A DNA stretch of 64,000 bases from Acaudatibacter sp963835495 (lineage in GTDB: Bacteria; Pseudomonadota; Alphaproteobacteria; Caulobacterales; Caulobacteraceae). The position numbers and the translations under genes were made by a program. Location: NCBI GenBank assembly GCA_963835495.1, contig CAWIFQ010000005.1, forward strand, positions 434,001-498,000. Direction: 5' to 3'. The notes under the pieces are model-generated. The model saw only the letters and a list, made by a program, of their open reading frames with translations. It was not told where the DNA came from and did not search any database. How positions within the stretch are numbered: position 1 is the first letter of the stretch; each line of letters starts with the position of its first letter. Below are positions 1 through 7,953 of this stretch, in pieces.

Positions 1-780
1 GCCGAGGCGGCGGTCTGCGCCATCGGCACGCCGTTCGAGTGCGGCAAGCAGAGCTTCGAGGCGGTTCGCGCCGAGGGCCCGAAGACCATCGCCGAGGCGG
101 CGCGGCGGCATGGCGTGGAAAAGCTCGTCTTCATCTCGGGAATCGGCGCTGCGGACAACTCGCCTTCGAAGGCGGTGCGCGCGACGGCGCGGGCGGAAGC
201 GGCGGTGCGGGAGGCAGTTCCAGGCGCGGTGATCCTGCGTCCGTCGGTCGTGTTCGGCCCGGAGGACACCTTCTTCAACAAGATGGCGGCGATGGCCGTC
301 GTCAGCCCGGTGATGCCGGTGTTCTGCCCGCAGACCCGGGTGCAGCCGGTGTTCGTGGCCGATGTCGCCCGCGCGGTCGCCACGGCCCTCGCCGACCCTG
401 CGAGCGCTGGCCAAACCTACGAACTCGGCGGCCCCTCGATCTACACGCTGCGTGAGCTGACCGAGATCACTTTGGCCGAGATCGGCCGCCCACGCCCGAT
501 CCTCGCGGTGCCGCCGGGGATCGCATCCATGATCGGATTGGGCGGCGACCTGCTGGCCTTCCTGCACGGCCCGCTGCCGATGCTGCTGAAGCCGCCGATC
601 ACGTCCGACCAGATCGCGATGCTGGGCGTCGACAACGTGGTGGCCGACGGCGCCCTGGGTCTGGCCGACCTCGGCGTCGCGCCCGCGGCGCTGGAGCCGA
701 TCATCCCCACCTACCTTTACCGCTACCGCAAGGGCGGCCAATACGCCGACCTCGCTCCGCCGGCGGCCCTGCAGGCCTGA
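1..780 (+). CDS. NDUFA9-like NAD(P)-binding protein, 5' partial
   Basis: The reading frame is open from the first base, so the N-terminus with the Rossmann GxxGxxG motif lies outside the window. What remains is the C-terminal part of an atypical short-chain dehydrogenase: a conserved strand LVFISGIGA, then LRPSVVFGPED, a domain-boundary stretch QPVFVADVARAV, and YELGGPSIYTLREL. This is the pattern of the complex I NDUFA9 subunit family (NAD-dependent epimerase-like). Mitochondrial NDUFA9 binds NADPH at the peripheral arm of complex I; bacterial homologues are usually single genes whose link to complex I is only inferred. The gene ends with TGA, 20 bases before the next start, so co-transcription with the kinase-like gene is likely. 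Confidence 0.85.
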   Translation, partial: AEAAVCAIGTPFECGKQSFEAVRAEGPKTIAEAARRHGVEKLVFISGIGAADNSPSKAVRATARAEAAVREAVPGAVILRPSVVFGPEDTFFNKMAAMAVVSPVMPVFCPQTRVQPVFVADVARAVATALADPASAGQTYELGGPSIYTLRELTEITLAEIGRPRPILAVPPGIASMIGLGGDLLAFLHGPLPMLLKPPITSDQIAMLGVDNVVADGALGLADLGVAPAALEPIIPTYLYRYRKGGQYADLAPPAALQA

Positions 781-800
781 TCCGCGCGGCGGCGATCCCT

Positions 801-1369
801 ATGGCGCCCCCCGCTCGTCCCTTGGCCGGTTTCATTCTCATCGTTTCCGGGCCGCCGGGCGCGGGCAAGAGCACCGTCGCGCGTCGAATCGCCCAGACCT
901 GGGATGGCTTGGCGGTGCACATTCCGACCGACGCCTTCTACAGCGCGATCCTCAGCGGGTACGTCGCGCCGTGGCTGGCCGAGTCACACCAGCAGAACGT
1001 CACCGTGACCCAAGCGATCGCCGCGGCCGCGTCGGCCTACGCCGCGGGCGGCTACGCTGTGCTGCTGGATGGCGTGGTCGGGCCTTGGTTCCTCGATCGC
1101 TACCGCGAGGCGGCCAACGACGCTGGCGTTGAGCTTAGCTACGTTGTGCTTCGCCCGGATCGCGCGACGGCTGTGGCCGCGCCCGTGACCGCGAAGAGAC
1201 GCCGCTGATCGACTACCCCGCGGGCCTCTTCGAACGCTTCGGCGATCTTGGCCCGTTCGAAGGGCACGCCATCGACACCACCAGCCTCGACGTGGCAGCC
1301 GTAGCCGACCTCTTGGGCAAAGGTCTGGCCGAAGGTCGATTTCGCATCGATTCCGCCGGGCGGGCCTGA
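801..1369 (+). pseudogene. AAA/P-loop kinase-like protein, frameshifted
   Basis: Starts with ATG 20 bases after the NDUFA9-like gene. The N-terminal half has a Walker A motif GPPGAGKST at about residues 17-25, as in shikimate/gluconate kinase-like small ATPases; the substrate cannot be named. The frame stops at 1208, but an open frame shifted by -1 carries a natural continuation (ETPLIDYPAGLFERFGDLG and onward) to a TGA at 1367-1369. Restoring one C near 1177-1178 joins the halves into a protein of about 190 residues. This is therefore one gene with a single-base deletion, either a sequencing error or a fresh pseudogene. As it stands only a 135-residue product with a nonsense tail would be made. 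Confidence 0.75.
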
Positions 1370-1401
1370 GCCGAGCTCAGTTTGGTAGGCCTCGTTCGAA
1401 T

Positions 1402-1782
1402 TCAGTGCTGCAAGGTGACGTACAGCTCGCGCTCCAGCAGCCATTGGCCGCGGCTCTCGCGCCAGGCGGCCATGTAGACGCCGCTCATCTCGACCCCGCC
1501 CCGCCAGCTCCCGACCCATCGGCCCGTTTCCGCTGCGCGATGACCGTCGTCGGCGAGCTCGACCGTGTCCGTCGTGCGCACATAGGCGACGAAGGCGGCG
1601 TCGGCGAACTGGGCCGCGAAAGCGGCCACCACCGCATCCGCGCCCTGTATCAGGTCGCCGTCGCCAACGATCAACAACATGTCGTCGGCCATGTGCGGAC
1701 GCAGACGAGCGGCGTCGTGCGCGGCGATCAGGCGGTTGGTCAGCTTGCGTTTTGCGCGGATCGCGATGTCGGGCGCTGGCAT
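1402..1782 (-). CDS. SnoaL/DUF4440-like NTF2-fold protein
   Basis: A 126-residue protein of the length and pattern of the NTF2-like (SnoaL, DUF4440) superfamily. It has an N-terminal helix (KRKLTNRLIAAHDAA), then DDMLLIVGDGDLIQGADAVV and a C-terminal strand WLLERELYVTL. Family members form cone-shaped alpha+beta barrels used as small isomerases, hydrolases or binding domains, so the fold does not give a specific function. It lies downstream of the HTH-citrate synthase on the same strand, separated by 57 bases, and may be transcribed with it. It converges with the frameshifted kinase gene. Confidence 0.7.
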   Translation of the reverse strand: MPAPDIAIRAKRKLTNRLIAAHDAARLRPHMADDMLLIVGDGDLIQGADAVVAAFAAQFADAAFVAYVRTTDTVELADDGHRAAETGRWVGSWRGGVEMSGVYMAAWRESRGQWLLERELYVTLQH

Positions 1783-1839
1783 CGTTCGAGCGTGCGACGG
1801 AATCCGCTGGCTGCCAACCGCGACAGCCGCTGCGGCTCT

Positions 1840-2991
1840 CTAGGCGACCGGCGCCGGCCCGATGTAGCGCGCCCGCGGCCGGATCAGCGCGCCGGTGGTG
1901 ATCTGCTCGATCGCGTGGGCCAGCCAGCCGGCGGTGCGGGCCAGGGCGAAGAGGGCGAACGGCGCCTCGGCGGGCAGGCCAAGGGAATGGCGCAGGACGA
2001 CCAGGGCGAAGTCGACGTTGGCGCGCTGACCGGTAGCGGCCTCGACGTCCCGCCGCAGCACCAGGAGCGCGGGCGGCGTCTCGATCACGCCCAGCAGCGC
2101 CGCGGCCCGCGGGTCGCCGTCGGGATAGAGCGCGTGGCCGAAGCCGGGCGGCGGCTCGCCGGCCCGCAGCGCCTTGCGCCAGCCGATCCGCGCAGCCTCG
2201 CGGGCGAACGTCTCGACCCGCGCAGCGACGCCGCCGTGGCGGGGTCCGGAAAGGGCGGCGAGCCCGGTGAGCACCGCGGCGGCGAGCGAGGCGCCGGTCG
2301 AGGCGGTCACCCGCGCGGCGAAGGTCGAGGCGTTGAGCTCGTGGTCGGCCAGCAGCACCAGGGCGCGGCGGATCGCATCCCATTGGTCGCGCGGCGCGCG
2401 CCAGGCCCGCCCAAGGCGCTCGTGGATCGCGCCGGCTTCCTCTTCGCGCTGCACGTGGCCCTCCGGCCCGGCGATCGCGGCGGCCATTAGATCGAGCAGC
2501 CGCGCGGCTTCGCTGGCGAGATCGTCCGCCGACCGGCCCTGGGCCGGTGGATCGGCGTCGGCGCGCTGGGCGAAGGCGGCGAAGGCGCGGGACCGCGCGG
2601 TCGGACCCGGCGGCGCGGCCTGGCCCTCGTCGGCCGGCAGGCCCAGGCCGCCGCGCAGCAGGCGCGCCACCTCCTCCAGCGTCGCCGTCTGAGCCAGCCG
2701 CACCGCGTCCTGGCCGCGATAATAGAGCCGCCCGTCGCGCACCGTGGTGATCGCCGAGGCCAGCACCGGCTCGCCCCAGGCGATCGCGGCCACCGCGACG
2801 TCGGCGGCCTTGCGGCCCCGCGCCTTCCTCTCGGTCAGGGCGGCGACGTCGCTCGCGCGATAGCGGCTGCGGCGCGGCTCGATCGGGTCGGGTTCAGCGC
2901 GCACCCGGCCGCGGCTGACGTAGGCGTAGAGCGTCTGCGGTCGCACCCGCAGCCGGGTCAGGGCCTCTTCCGCGCTGAGCCACTCGGGCAT
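1840..2991 (-). CDS. Citrate synthase family protein with N-terminal HTH domain
   Basis: 383 residues in two parts. Residues 5-55 resemble an excisionase/MerR-type winged helix (LSAEEALTRL, TLYAYVSRGRVRAE, then SRYRASDVAAL). The rest is a citrate synthase fold with the expected active-site stretches: GPRHGGV, FGHALYPDGDPRA and NVDFALVVL, the last keeping the catalytic Asp. The enzyme class condenses acetyl-CoA or propionyl-CoA with oxaloacetate. HTH-tagged family members are common in proteobacteria and their enzymatic role is not settled. It is divergently transcribed from a second citrate synthase across only 78 bases, so the HTH could act on the shared promoter. That is inference. Confidence 0.85.
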   Translation of the reverse strand: MPEWLSAEEALTRLRVRPQTLYAYVSRGRVRAEPDPIEPRRSRYRASDVAALTERKARGRKAADVAVAAIAWGEPVLASAITTVRDGRLYYRGQDAVRLAQTATLEEVARLLRGGLGLPADEGQAAPPGPTARSRAFAAFAQRADADPPAQGRSADDLASEAARLLDLMAAAIAGPEGHVQREEEAGAIHERLGRAWRAPRDQWDAIRRALVLLADHELNASTFAARVTASTGASLAAAVLTGLAALSGPRHGGVAARVETFAREAARIGWRKALRAGEPPPGFGHALYPDGDPRAAALLGVIETPPALLVLRRDVEAATGQRANVDFALVVLRHSLGLPAEAPFALFALARTAGWLAHAIEQITTGALIRPRARYIGPAPVA

Positions 2992-3069
2992 TAATTGATT
3001 CTATTGATCAAGATTGACGATCATTTCCCTACGTCTCATGGGGAAAACCGTAGATCAAGGAGAATTACA
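2992..3069. promoter_or_regulatory. AT-rich divergent promoter region between two citrate synthases
   Basis: This 78-base gap is strikingly AT-rich beside its GC-rich flanks. It contains the palindrome TTGATCAA (3004-3011), several TTGAT/ATTGAC half-sites, GATCAA at 3053-3058, and a strong ribosome binding site AAGGAG at 3057-3062 serving the rightward gene. It must hold both divergent promoters. The HTH domain at the N-terminus of the leftward citrate synthase is a natural candidate to bind here, but no binding site for this family is known to me. Confidence 0.5.
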
Positions 3070-4164
3070 TTGATCGATGGCATTGATGGACTTGAGAACG
3101 TGGTCGCCGCCGAGACGGTGCTCTCCGAGGTCGACGGCCAGGCCGGCCGCCTGGTGATCCGCGGCCTTTCGGTCGAGCAGCTGGCCGGCCACGCCAGCTA
3201 CGAGGAAGCCGCGCACCTGCTGCTGGACGGCTTCTTCGACGATCTACCGGCCGACCTCGCCCCCGCGATCGGGGCGGCGCGCGCCGAGGTGTTCGCGCAT
3301 GTCGCGGCGCTCGACACGACGCTGCTGGCGCTGACGCCGATGGAGGCGATGCGCGCGCTGACCGCCCGCCTCGCCGACGGCGACGACCTGGCCACCGCGC
3401 TGCGCCTGATCGCGGCCCCGGCCGTGTTCACCGCCGCCGTCGTGCGCCGTCAGGCCGGAGGTGAGCCACTGCGTCCCGATCCGTCGCTCTCGCACGCCGC
3501 CGATATCCTGCGGATGCTGCGCGGCAAGCCGGCGCCCGAACCCGAGGTGAAGGCGTTCGAGACCTACCTCGTCACCGTGATCGACCACGGCCTCAACGCC
3601 TCCACGTTCACCGCCCGGGTGATCGCCTCGACCCACGCCGGCCTCGCGAGCGCCGTGCTGGGCGGGATCAGCGCCCTGAAGGGCCCGCTGCACGGCGGCG
3701 CGCCGGGTCCGGTGATCGAGATGCTGGACGGCATCGGCACGCCCGGCCGGGCCAGGGCTTGGATCGAGCAGGCGCTCGACCGCGGCGACCGGCTGATGGG
3801 CTTCGGCCACCGCGTCTACAAGGTGCGCGACCCCAGGGCCGACGCGCTGAAGCGGGCGGTGCGGATGCTGGCCGAGCGCTCCAACGTGCTGCCGGGCCGG
3901 CTGGCGTTCGCCGAGGCGGTGGAGGAGGCGGCGCTGGCGATCCTGAAGGACCGCAAGCCGAACCGTTCGCTGCAGACCAACGTCGAGTTCTACACCGCGC
4001 TCTTGCTGGAGGCGCTGGCCTTCCCGCCCTCGGCCTTCACCTGCGTGTTCGCGGTCGGCCGCGTCGGCGGCTGGATCGCCCACGCCCGCGAACAGGTCGC
4101 CGGCGGCCGCCTGATCCGCCCGCAGTCGCGTTACGTGGGTCCGCGGCCGAAGGCGGCGGCCTGA
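3070..4164 (+). CDS. Citrate synthase / methylcitrate synthase family protein
   Basis: Start chosen as TTG at 3070 because AAGGAG lies 7 bases upstream and the family N-terminus IDGIDGLENVVAAET begins there; a longer open frame from 2995 lacks that support. It encodes 364 residues, a typical short type II citrate/methylcitrate synthase. Active-site regions are visible: LKGPLHGGAPG, MGFGHRVYKVRDPRAD, and TNVEFYTALLLEAL. In the last one Glu stands where citrate synthases usually have the catalytic Asp (NVDF), while the divergent partner keeps Asp. The reaction is acyl-CoA plus oxaloacetate to (methyl)citrate; which acyl-CoA is preferred cannot be read from the sequence. Confidence 0.88.
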   Translation: MIDGIDGLENVVAAETVLSEVDGQAGRLVIRGLSVEQLAGHASYEEAAHLLLDGFFDDLPADLAPAIGAARAEVFAHVAALDTTLLALTPMEAMRALTARLADGDDLATALRLIAAPAVFTAAVVRRQAGGEPLRPDPSLSHAADILRMLRGKPAPEPEVKAFETYLVTVIDHGLNASTFTARVIASTHAGLASAVLGGISALKGPLHGGAPGPVIEMLDGIGTPGRARAWIEQALDRGDRLMGFGHRVYKVRDPRADALKRAVRMLAERSNVLPGRLAFAEAVEEAALAILKDRKPNRSLQTNVEFYTALLLEALAFPPSAFTCVFAVGRVGGWIAHAREQVAGGRLIRPQSRYVGPRPKAAA

Positions 4165-4174
4165 GCCCACCCAA

Positions 4175-4399
4175 AAACCCGCTCATCCCGGCGAAGGCCG
4201 GGACCCAGGCAGGAAGCGGTTGAAGGGTAACCACCAAGGACACCAAGAACACCAAGGCTCGCGCAGCACGCAGGGTAAAAGCTGGCGCGAAGCGCCCTTA
4301 GTGTTCTTGGTGTCCTTGGTGGTTCAAACGGACTCGGGCGGTCGCGCTCGGTGTCGGAGTCGCCTGGGTCCCGGCGTTCGCCGGGATGAGCGGGGGTTT
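4175..4399. repeat. Nested inverted repeat (two palindromic repeat families)
   Basis: Two pairs of inverted arms are nested. The outer arms 4175-4210 and 4362-4399 are near-perfect reverse complements carrying the TCCCGGCGAAGGCCGGGA hairpin. The inner arms 4229-4257 and 4296-4324 match at 28 of 29 bases and carry tandem CACCAAG units. The arms read through in several frames as spurious peptides rich in His-Gln-Gly. The outer sequence is of a kind dispersed widely in alphaproteobacterial genomes. The element fills the gap between the citrate synthase and the glutathione transferase and could fold into a long hairpin when transcribed. Confidence 0.85.
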
Positions 4400-4411
4400 G
4401 AGGGGGGCCAA

Positions 4412-4993
4412 GTGCTGACGCTGTATTTCGCGCCCGGGGCCAGTTCGATGGCGCCGCATATCGCGCTCAACGAGATCGGGGCGCCGTTCGAGGCGATCCC
4501 GGTGTCTTTCCACAACAACGAGACGCACGGCGCGGACTTCCTGGCGGTGAACCCGGAGGGCAAGGTCCCGACCCTGCTGATCGACGGCCGGCCGCTGACC
4601 GAGGTGGCGGGCATCCTCTACTACCTGGCGCGGCGCTTTCCCGAGGCGCGGCTGATGCCGCGGGACGACCCGGAGGCCGAGGCGCGGGTGGTTTCCTGGA
4701 TGTCGTTCGTCGCCTCGACCATCCACCCGGCGCGGCGGCAGGGGCTGGAGCACGCGATGAAGGTCTATGCGTTGGCTGACCAGCGACTGGGCGAGCGCGA
4801 CTGGGCGGTGGGCGACTATTCGATCGCCGACATCCACCTGTTCCGCCTCTACTGGCGCTTCGCCGCCTCGCTGAGGCCGCCGCCAGGCTCGTTCCCGCGC
4901 CTGGAAGCGCACCACGCCCGCATGCTGGCCCGTCCGGCGGTGATCCGCACGATCGAGGCTGAGGCGGCGGTGGGGTACGAGTTGCCGGCCTAG
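4412..4993 (+). CDS. Glutathione S-transferase family protein
   Basis: The start is GTG 4412: the conserved GST opening LTLYFAPGASSMAPHI follows at once, and a purine-rich GAGGGGGG stretch lies just upstream. The open frame extends further 5' only through the palindromic repeat, which should not be translated. The 193-residue product has an N-terminal thioredoxin-fold half with NPEGKVPTLLIDG (the cis-Pro before the glutathione contacts) and a helical C-terminal half with YSIADIHLFRLYW. It should conjugate glutathione to electrophiles in the cytoplasm; the substrate is unknown. Its stop codon shares the CTAG tetranucleotide 4990-4993 with the stop of the convergent methyltransferase gene. Confidence 0.88.
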   Translation: MLTLYFAPGASSMAPHIALNEIGAPFEAIPVSFHNNETHGADFLAVNPEGKVPTLLIDGRPLTEVAGILYYLARRFPEARLMPRDDPEAEARVVSWMSFVASTIHPARRQGLEHAMKVYALADQRLGERDWAVGDYSIADIHLFRLYWRFAASLRPPPGSFPRLEAHHARMLARPAVIRTIEAEAAVGYELPA

Positions 4994-5904
4994 CGGCCGG
5001 TCCCCTCCCCCGCGCTGCGCTCGCGCGCATGCAGCGCGTCGGCGAGACGCAGCTTGGCCGAACCCGGACGCAGTGGCTGCGGCTGGCTGGCGTGCGGGGC
5101 CCAGCCGGTCAGCGTCAGGATCTCGAACGTGGCGACGACGCGCCCGTCCGGCGCGGCGAACTTGTCGGCGTAAAGTTCGGCGGCGCGGGCCAGCACGCGG
5201 CGGCTGAGCGGTCGGCGCGCGCCCTCGACCAGGGTGCTGGTCTCGCCCATGGCGCGCAGGTCGGCCATCAGCGTGAAGATGTGGTCGTAGCGGACCGTGA
5301 CGCGGTCGACGTCGGCCACCGGCAGGGCGAAGCCCGCCCGCTGCAGCAGGCCAGCGGCGTCGTAGGCGTCGGCAAACGGCGAGACGCGGGGACCGGAGCC
5401 GCCCAGCAGCTCCAGCTCGGCGCTCATCAGCGCGCCGCGCAGCTCGATCAGGGTCGCGCCGCCCAGCATCGCGCCCAGGAACAGGCCATCCGGCTTCAGC
5501 GCCTCGCGGATCTGGATCAGCGCGCCGACGAAGTCGTTGGTCCAGTGCAGCGCGAGCGAGGAGACCACCAGGTCGAGGCTTTCCGGCGCGAACGGCAATT
5601 GCTCCTCGTCGACCACCAGCCGCTCGCCGGACCTGCCGGTAAGCATGGCTTCGGAAAGGTCGGTCTGAAACAGCACGCCGACCTTCGCGGCCGCGTCGCT
5701 GGCGGCAAGCGCCGCGGCGAAGGCGCCGTCGCGCGATCCGAGGTCGACGGCGATCGGGAAATCCCGCTTCACGATCTCCAGGCGCTGGACGATGTCCTCC
5801 GCCGCCCGGCGCTTCAGGAACGCCGCCGCCGCATAGCCGCGGGCGGCGCGATCGAGGCGGCGCCGGTGCAGGTCTCGGTCGAACAGGCGGGGCGGTCCGC
5901 TCAT
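4990..5904 (-). CDS. NDUFAF5/BioC-like class I methyltransferase
   Basis: 304 residues from ATG at 5904; a longer frame exists, but family members begin near LFDRDLHRRRLDRAARGY. The protein has a Rossmann methyltransferase core: AVDLGSRDGAFAAAL (SAM-binding), DEEQLPFAPESLDLVVSSLALHW and DGLFLGAMLGGATL. This block arrangement is that of the NDUFAF5/BioC group. Human NDUFAF5 hydroxylates an arginine of complex I subunit NDUFS7, while BioC methylates malonyl-ACP for biotin synthesis. The FDRxLxxxRxxRAA N-terminus favours the NDUFAF5 branch. The function in this organism is inferred. It is divergent from comF. Confidence 0.82.
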   Translation of the reverse strand: MSGPPRLFDRDLHRRRLDRAARGYAAAAFLKRRAAEDIVQRLEIVKRDFPIAVDLGSRDGAFAAALAASDAAAKVGVLFQTDLSEAMLTGRSGERLVVDEEQLPFAPESLDLVVSSLALHWTNDFVGALIQIREALKPDGLFLGAMLGGATLIELRGALMSAELELLGGSGPRVSPFADAYDAAGLLQRAGFALPVADVDRVTVRYDHIFTLMADLRAMGETSTLVEGARRPLSRRVLARAAELYADKFAAPDGRVVATFEILTLTGWAPHASQPQPLRPGSAKLRLADALHARERSAGEGTGR

Positions 5905-5954
5905 GGGCCGCCAAGAGCTACTCCGAGCACGCACCTTGTGCCAAGCTTGGGCGC

Positions 5955-6752
5955 ATGAGTTGGGACGTAGAGGCGGCGGGAGCGGCCGTGGCGGATGCAG
6001 CAATGCGCGCCAGGGGGCTGCTGCGCGCCGTTGTCGACGTGGTGCTGCCGCCGTTGGCGCTGGACGGACCGCGCGGCGCCGGGGCGGTGCAATCGCCGGG
6101 GCTGACCGCGGAAGCCTGGGCCAAGATCGCCTTCCTCGAAGCGCCGGTCTGCGATGGCTGCGGCGCGCCGCAGGCCTACGACGCCGGCGCCGACGCGCGC
6201 TGCCCCGCCTGCCTGGCCCGCAAGCGGGCGTTCGATCGCGTCCGCGCCGCCGTCGCGTATGACGACGCCTCGCGCGATCTGATCCTGAAGCTGAAGCGCG
6301 CCGACCGCACCGATCTCGCCGGCCTGTTCGCGATCTGGCTTTCCCGCGCCGCCCGCGACCTGATCGAGGACGCGGACGCCGTCATCCCTGTGCCGCTGCA
6401 CCCCGTTCGGCTGATCACGCGGCGGTTCAACCAGGCGGCCGAGATCGCCCGGCCGCTCGCCCGCCGCGCCGGTCTCGCCTATCTGCCGGACGTGCTGATC
6501 CGTCGCCGCGACACCAAGAGCCAGGGCGGCCGCTCGGCGTCGGGCCGACGGCGCAACGTGCAGGCCGCCTTCGCCGTGCCGCGCGCCGCCTGGCCGAAGG
6601 TGGCGGGCAAGCGCATCCTGCTGGTCGACGATGTGCTGACCACCGGGGCGACGGCGGAAGGCTGCGCCCGCGTGCTGAAGGCCGCCGGCGCCCGCGCGGT
6701 GCACGTTGCGGCGGTGGCGCGCGTGCAAGAGCGCGAGGCTCAGCCTATATGA
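5955..6752 (+). CDS. comF: ComF family phosphoribosyltransferase-like protein
   Basis: 265 residues. An N-terminal zinc-ribbon-like segment (CDGCGAP then CPACLARK, residues 61-86) is followed by a type I phosphoribosyltransferase domain with KRILLVDDVLTTGATAEG, the PRPP-binding loop. The RFNQAAEIARPLA and KSQGGRSASGRRRNV stretches are typical of ComF/GntX. In naturally competent bacteria ComF is needed for DNA uptake into the cytosol; in alphaproteobacteria the role is uncharacterised. It heads a plus-strand series with glutaredoxin 30 bases downstream and the amidase gene after that. It is divergent from the methyltransferase, about 50 bases away. Confidence 0.88.
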   Translation: MSWDVEAAGAAVADAAMRARGLLRAVVDVVLPPLALDGPRGAGAVQSPGLTAEAWAKIAFLEAPVCDGCGAPQAYDAGADARCPACLARKRAFDRVRAAVAYDDASRDLILKLKRADRTDLAGLFAIWLSRAARDLIEDADAVIPVPLHPVRLITRRFNQAAEIARPLARRAGLAYLPDVLIRRRDTKSQGGRSASGRRRNVQAAFAVPRAAWPKVAGKRILLVDDVLTTGATAEGCARVLKAAGARAVHVAAVARVQEREAQPI

Positions 6753-6782
6753 CGACGCTGTGAGAGGAGCTTGAGTCCGGTC

Positions 6783-7043
6783 ATGGCCGACGTCGTCATC
6801 TACACCCGTCCCTTCTGCGGCTACTGCGCCCGGGCGCTGTCACTGCTGAGCCAGAAGGGCGTCGATTACACCGAGATCGAGGCCGGCATGGACCCGGACA
6901 AGCGCCGCGAGATGGTGCAGCGCTCCGGCGGCCGCAGCACCTTCCCGCAGATCTTCATCGGCGGGACCCATATCGGCGGCTGCGACGAGATGATGGCGCT
7001 GGAGCGCGCCGGCAAGCTCGACCCCATGCTGCACGCCGCCTGA
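6783..7043 (+). CDS. grxC: Glutaredoxin 3
   Basis: 86 residues from ATG 6783, giving the usual glutaredoxin N-terminus (MADVVIYTRPFCGYC). A TTG at 6771 is also in frame, but it sits one base after AGGAG and would add four unconserved residues. The redox motif is C-G-Y-C (Cys12/Cys15) rather than the common CPYC. The GSH-binding features TFPQIFIGGTHIGGCDE are present. It is a cytoplasmic dithiol oxidoreductase that uses glutathione to reduce disulfides and mixed disulfides. It sits between comF and the nitrilase-family amidase, 13 bases before the latter, probably in one transcript. Confidence 0.92.
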   Translation: MADVVIYTRPFCGYCARALSLLSQKGVDYTEIEAGMDPDKRREMVQRSGGRSTFPQIFIGGTHIGGCDEMMALERAGKLDPMLHAA

Positions 7044-7056
7044 CGCCGCCCGCGCG

Positions 7057-7875
7057 ATGCTGAAAGTAGGTCTCATCCAGATGCGCACGCCGGCCGACCA
7101 GGGCGCGGCGCTCGCCCAGGCCGAGCCGCTGGTGCGCGAGGCGGCCGCCAAGGGCGCAACGCTGATCGCGACGCCCGAGGGGACCAACATCCTGCAGCGC
7201 AACCGGGGCCAGCTGTTCGAGAAGATCGCCGCGGCCGAGGACGACGTCGCGGTGCTCGGCCTGCGCAAGCTGGCCGAGCACCTCGGCGTCTGGCTGCTGA
7301 TCGGTTCGGCGCTGGTGCGACGAGACGACGGCCAGTGCGCCAACCGCGCGATCCTGGTGGCGCCGGACGGCCGCGTCACGGCGACCTACGACAAGCTGCA
7401 CATGTTCGACGTCGACCTGCCCACCGGCGAGCGGATCCGCGAGTCTTCCAGCTACACGCCTGGAGACCGCGCGGTGACCGCCGACGCGGCCGGAGCCAAG
7501 CTCGGCCTGACCATCTGCTACGACCTGCGCTTCCCCGCTCTGCACAACGCGCTGGCCAAGGCGGGCGCCGAGGTGCTCACCGTGCCCTCGGCGTTCACCC
7601 GCCCGACCGGCGCGGCGCACTGGGAGGTGCTGCTGCGGGCCCGGGCGATCGAGACCGGCGCCTTCGTCATCGCCCCGGCCCAGGGCGGCTTGCACGAGGA
7701 TGGGCGCGCCACCTGGGGGCACTCGATGGCCGTCTCGCCCTGGGGCGAAGTGATCGCGCTGGCCGACCACGACGAGCCGTGCGCCCTGATCGCCGAGCTC
7801 GACCTGGAAGCCGTCGCCAAGGCGCGCACGGCGATCCCGGCGCTGCGCAACGAGCAGGCGTTCACCGGTCCATGA
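7057..7875 (+). CDS. Carbon-nitrogen hydrolase (Nit1/Nit2-like amidase)
   Basis: 272 residues, typical for the Nit branch of the nitrilase superfamily. The catalytic triad is visible: Glu41 (TPEGTN), Lys113 (YDKLHMFDVDLP) and Cys154 (TICYDLRFP). The KLHMFDVDLP and SFTRPTG-like stretches (here SAFTRPTGAAHWEVLLRAR) match omega-amidase/deaminated glutathione amidase enzymes, which clean up the side product of transaminases acting on glutathione or glutamine. Which of the two it prefers cannot be decided from sequence. Its position directly after glutaredoxin and before a DUF1178 gene is a recurrent arrangement in alphaproteobacteria, to my recollection. Confidence 0.88.
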   Translation: MLKVGLIQMRTPADQGAALAQAEPLVREAAAKGATLIATPEGTNILQRNRGQLFEKIAAAEDDVAVLGLRKLAEHLGVWLLIGSALVRRDDGQCANRAILVAPDGRVTATYDKLHMFDVDLPTGERIRESSSYTPGDRAVTADAAGAKLGLTICYDLRFPALHNALAKAGAEVLTVPSAFTRPTGAAHWEVLLRARAIETGAFVIAPAQGGLHEDGRATWGHSMAVSPWGEVIALADHDEPCALIAELDLEAVAKARTAIPALRNEQAFTGP

Positions 7876-7953
7876 CCGTCCGCCTTCGCCAAGGCTACGG
7901 GAGCTTCATCCTCGCGACCCTATGCTCCGACGTTCCGTTCGGAGCCTAGGCGA

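Noticed and set aside
1405..2490. Long plus-strand frames antisense to the NTF2-fold and citrate synthase genes
   Set aside because: The minus-strand proteins carry family motifs; the plus-strand translations are low-complexity Gly/Arg/Ala sequences without motifs.
4220..4411. N-terminal extension of the GST rich in His, Gln and Gly
   Set aside because: It is translated repeat sequence. The GST fold starts at 4412, and the repeat is found as a palindrome on both strands.
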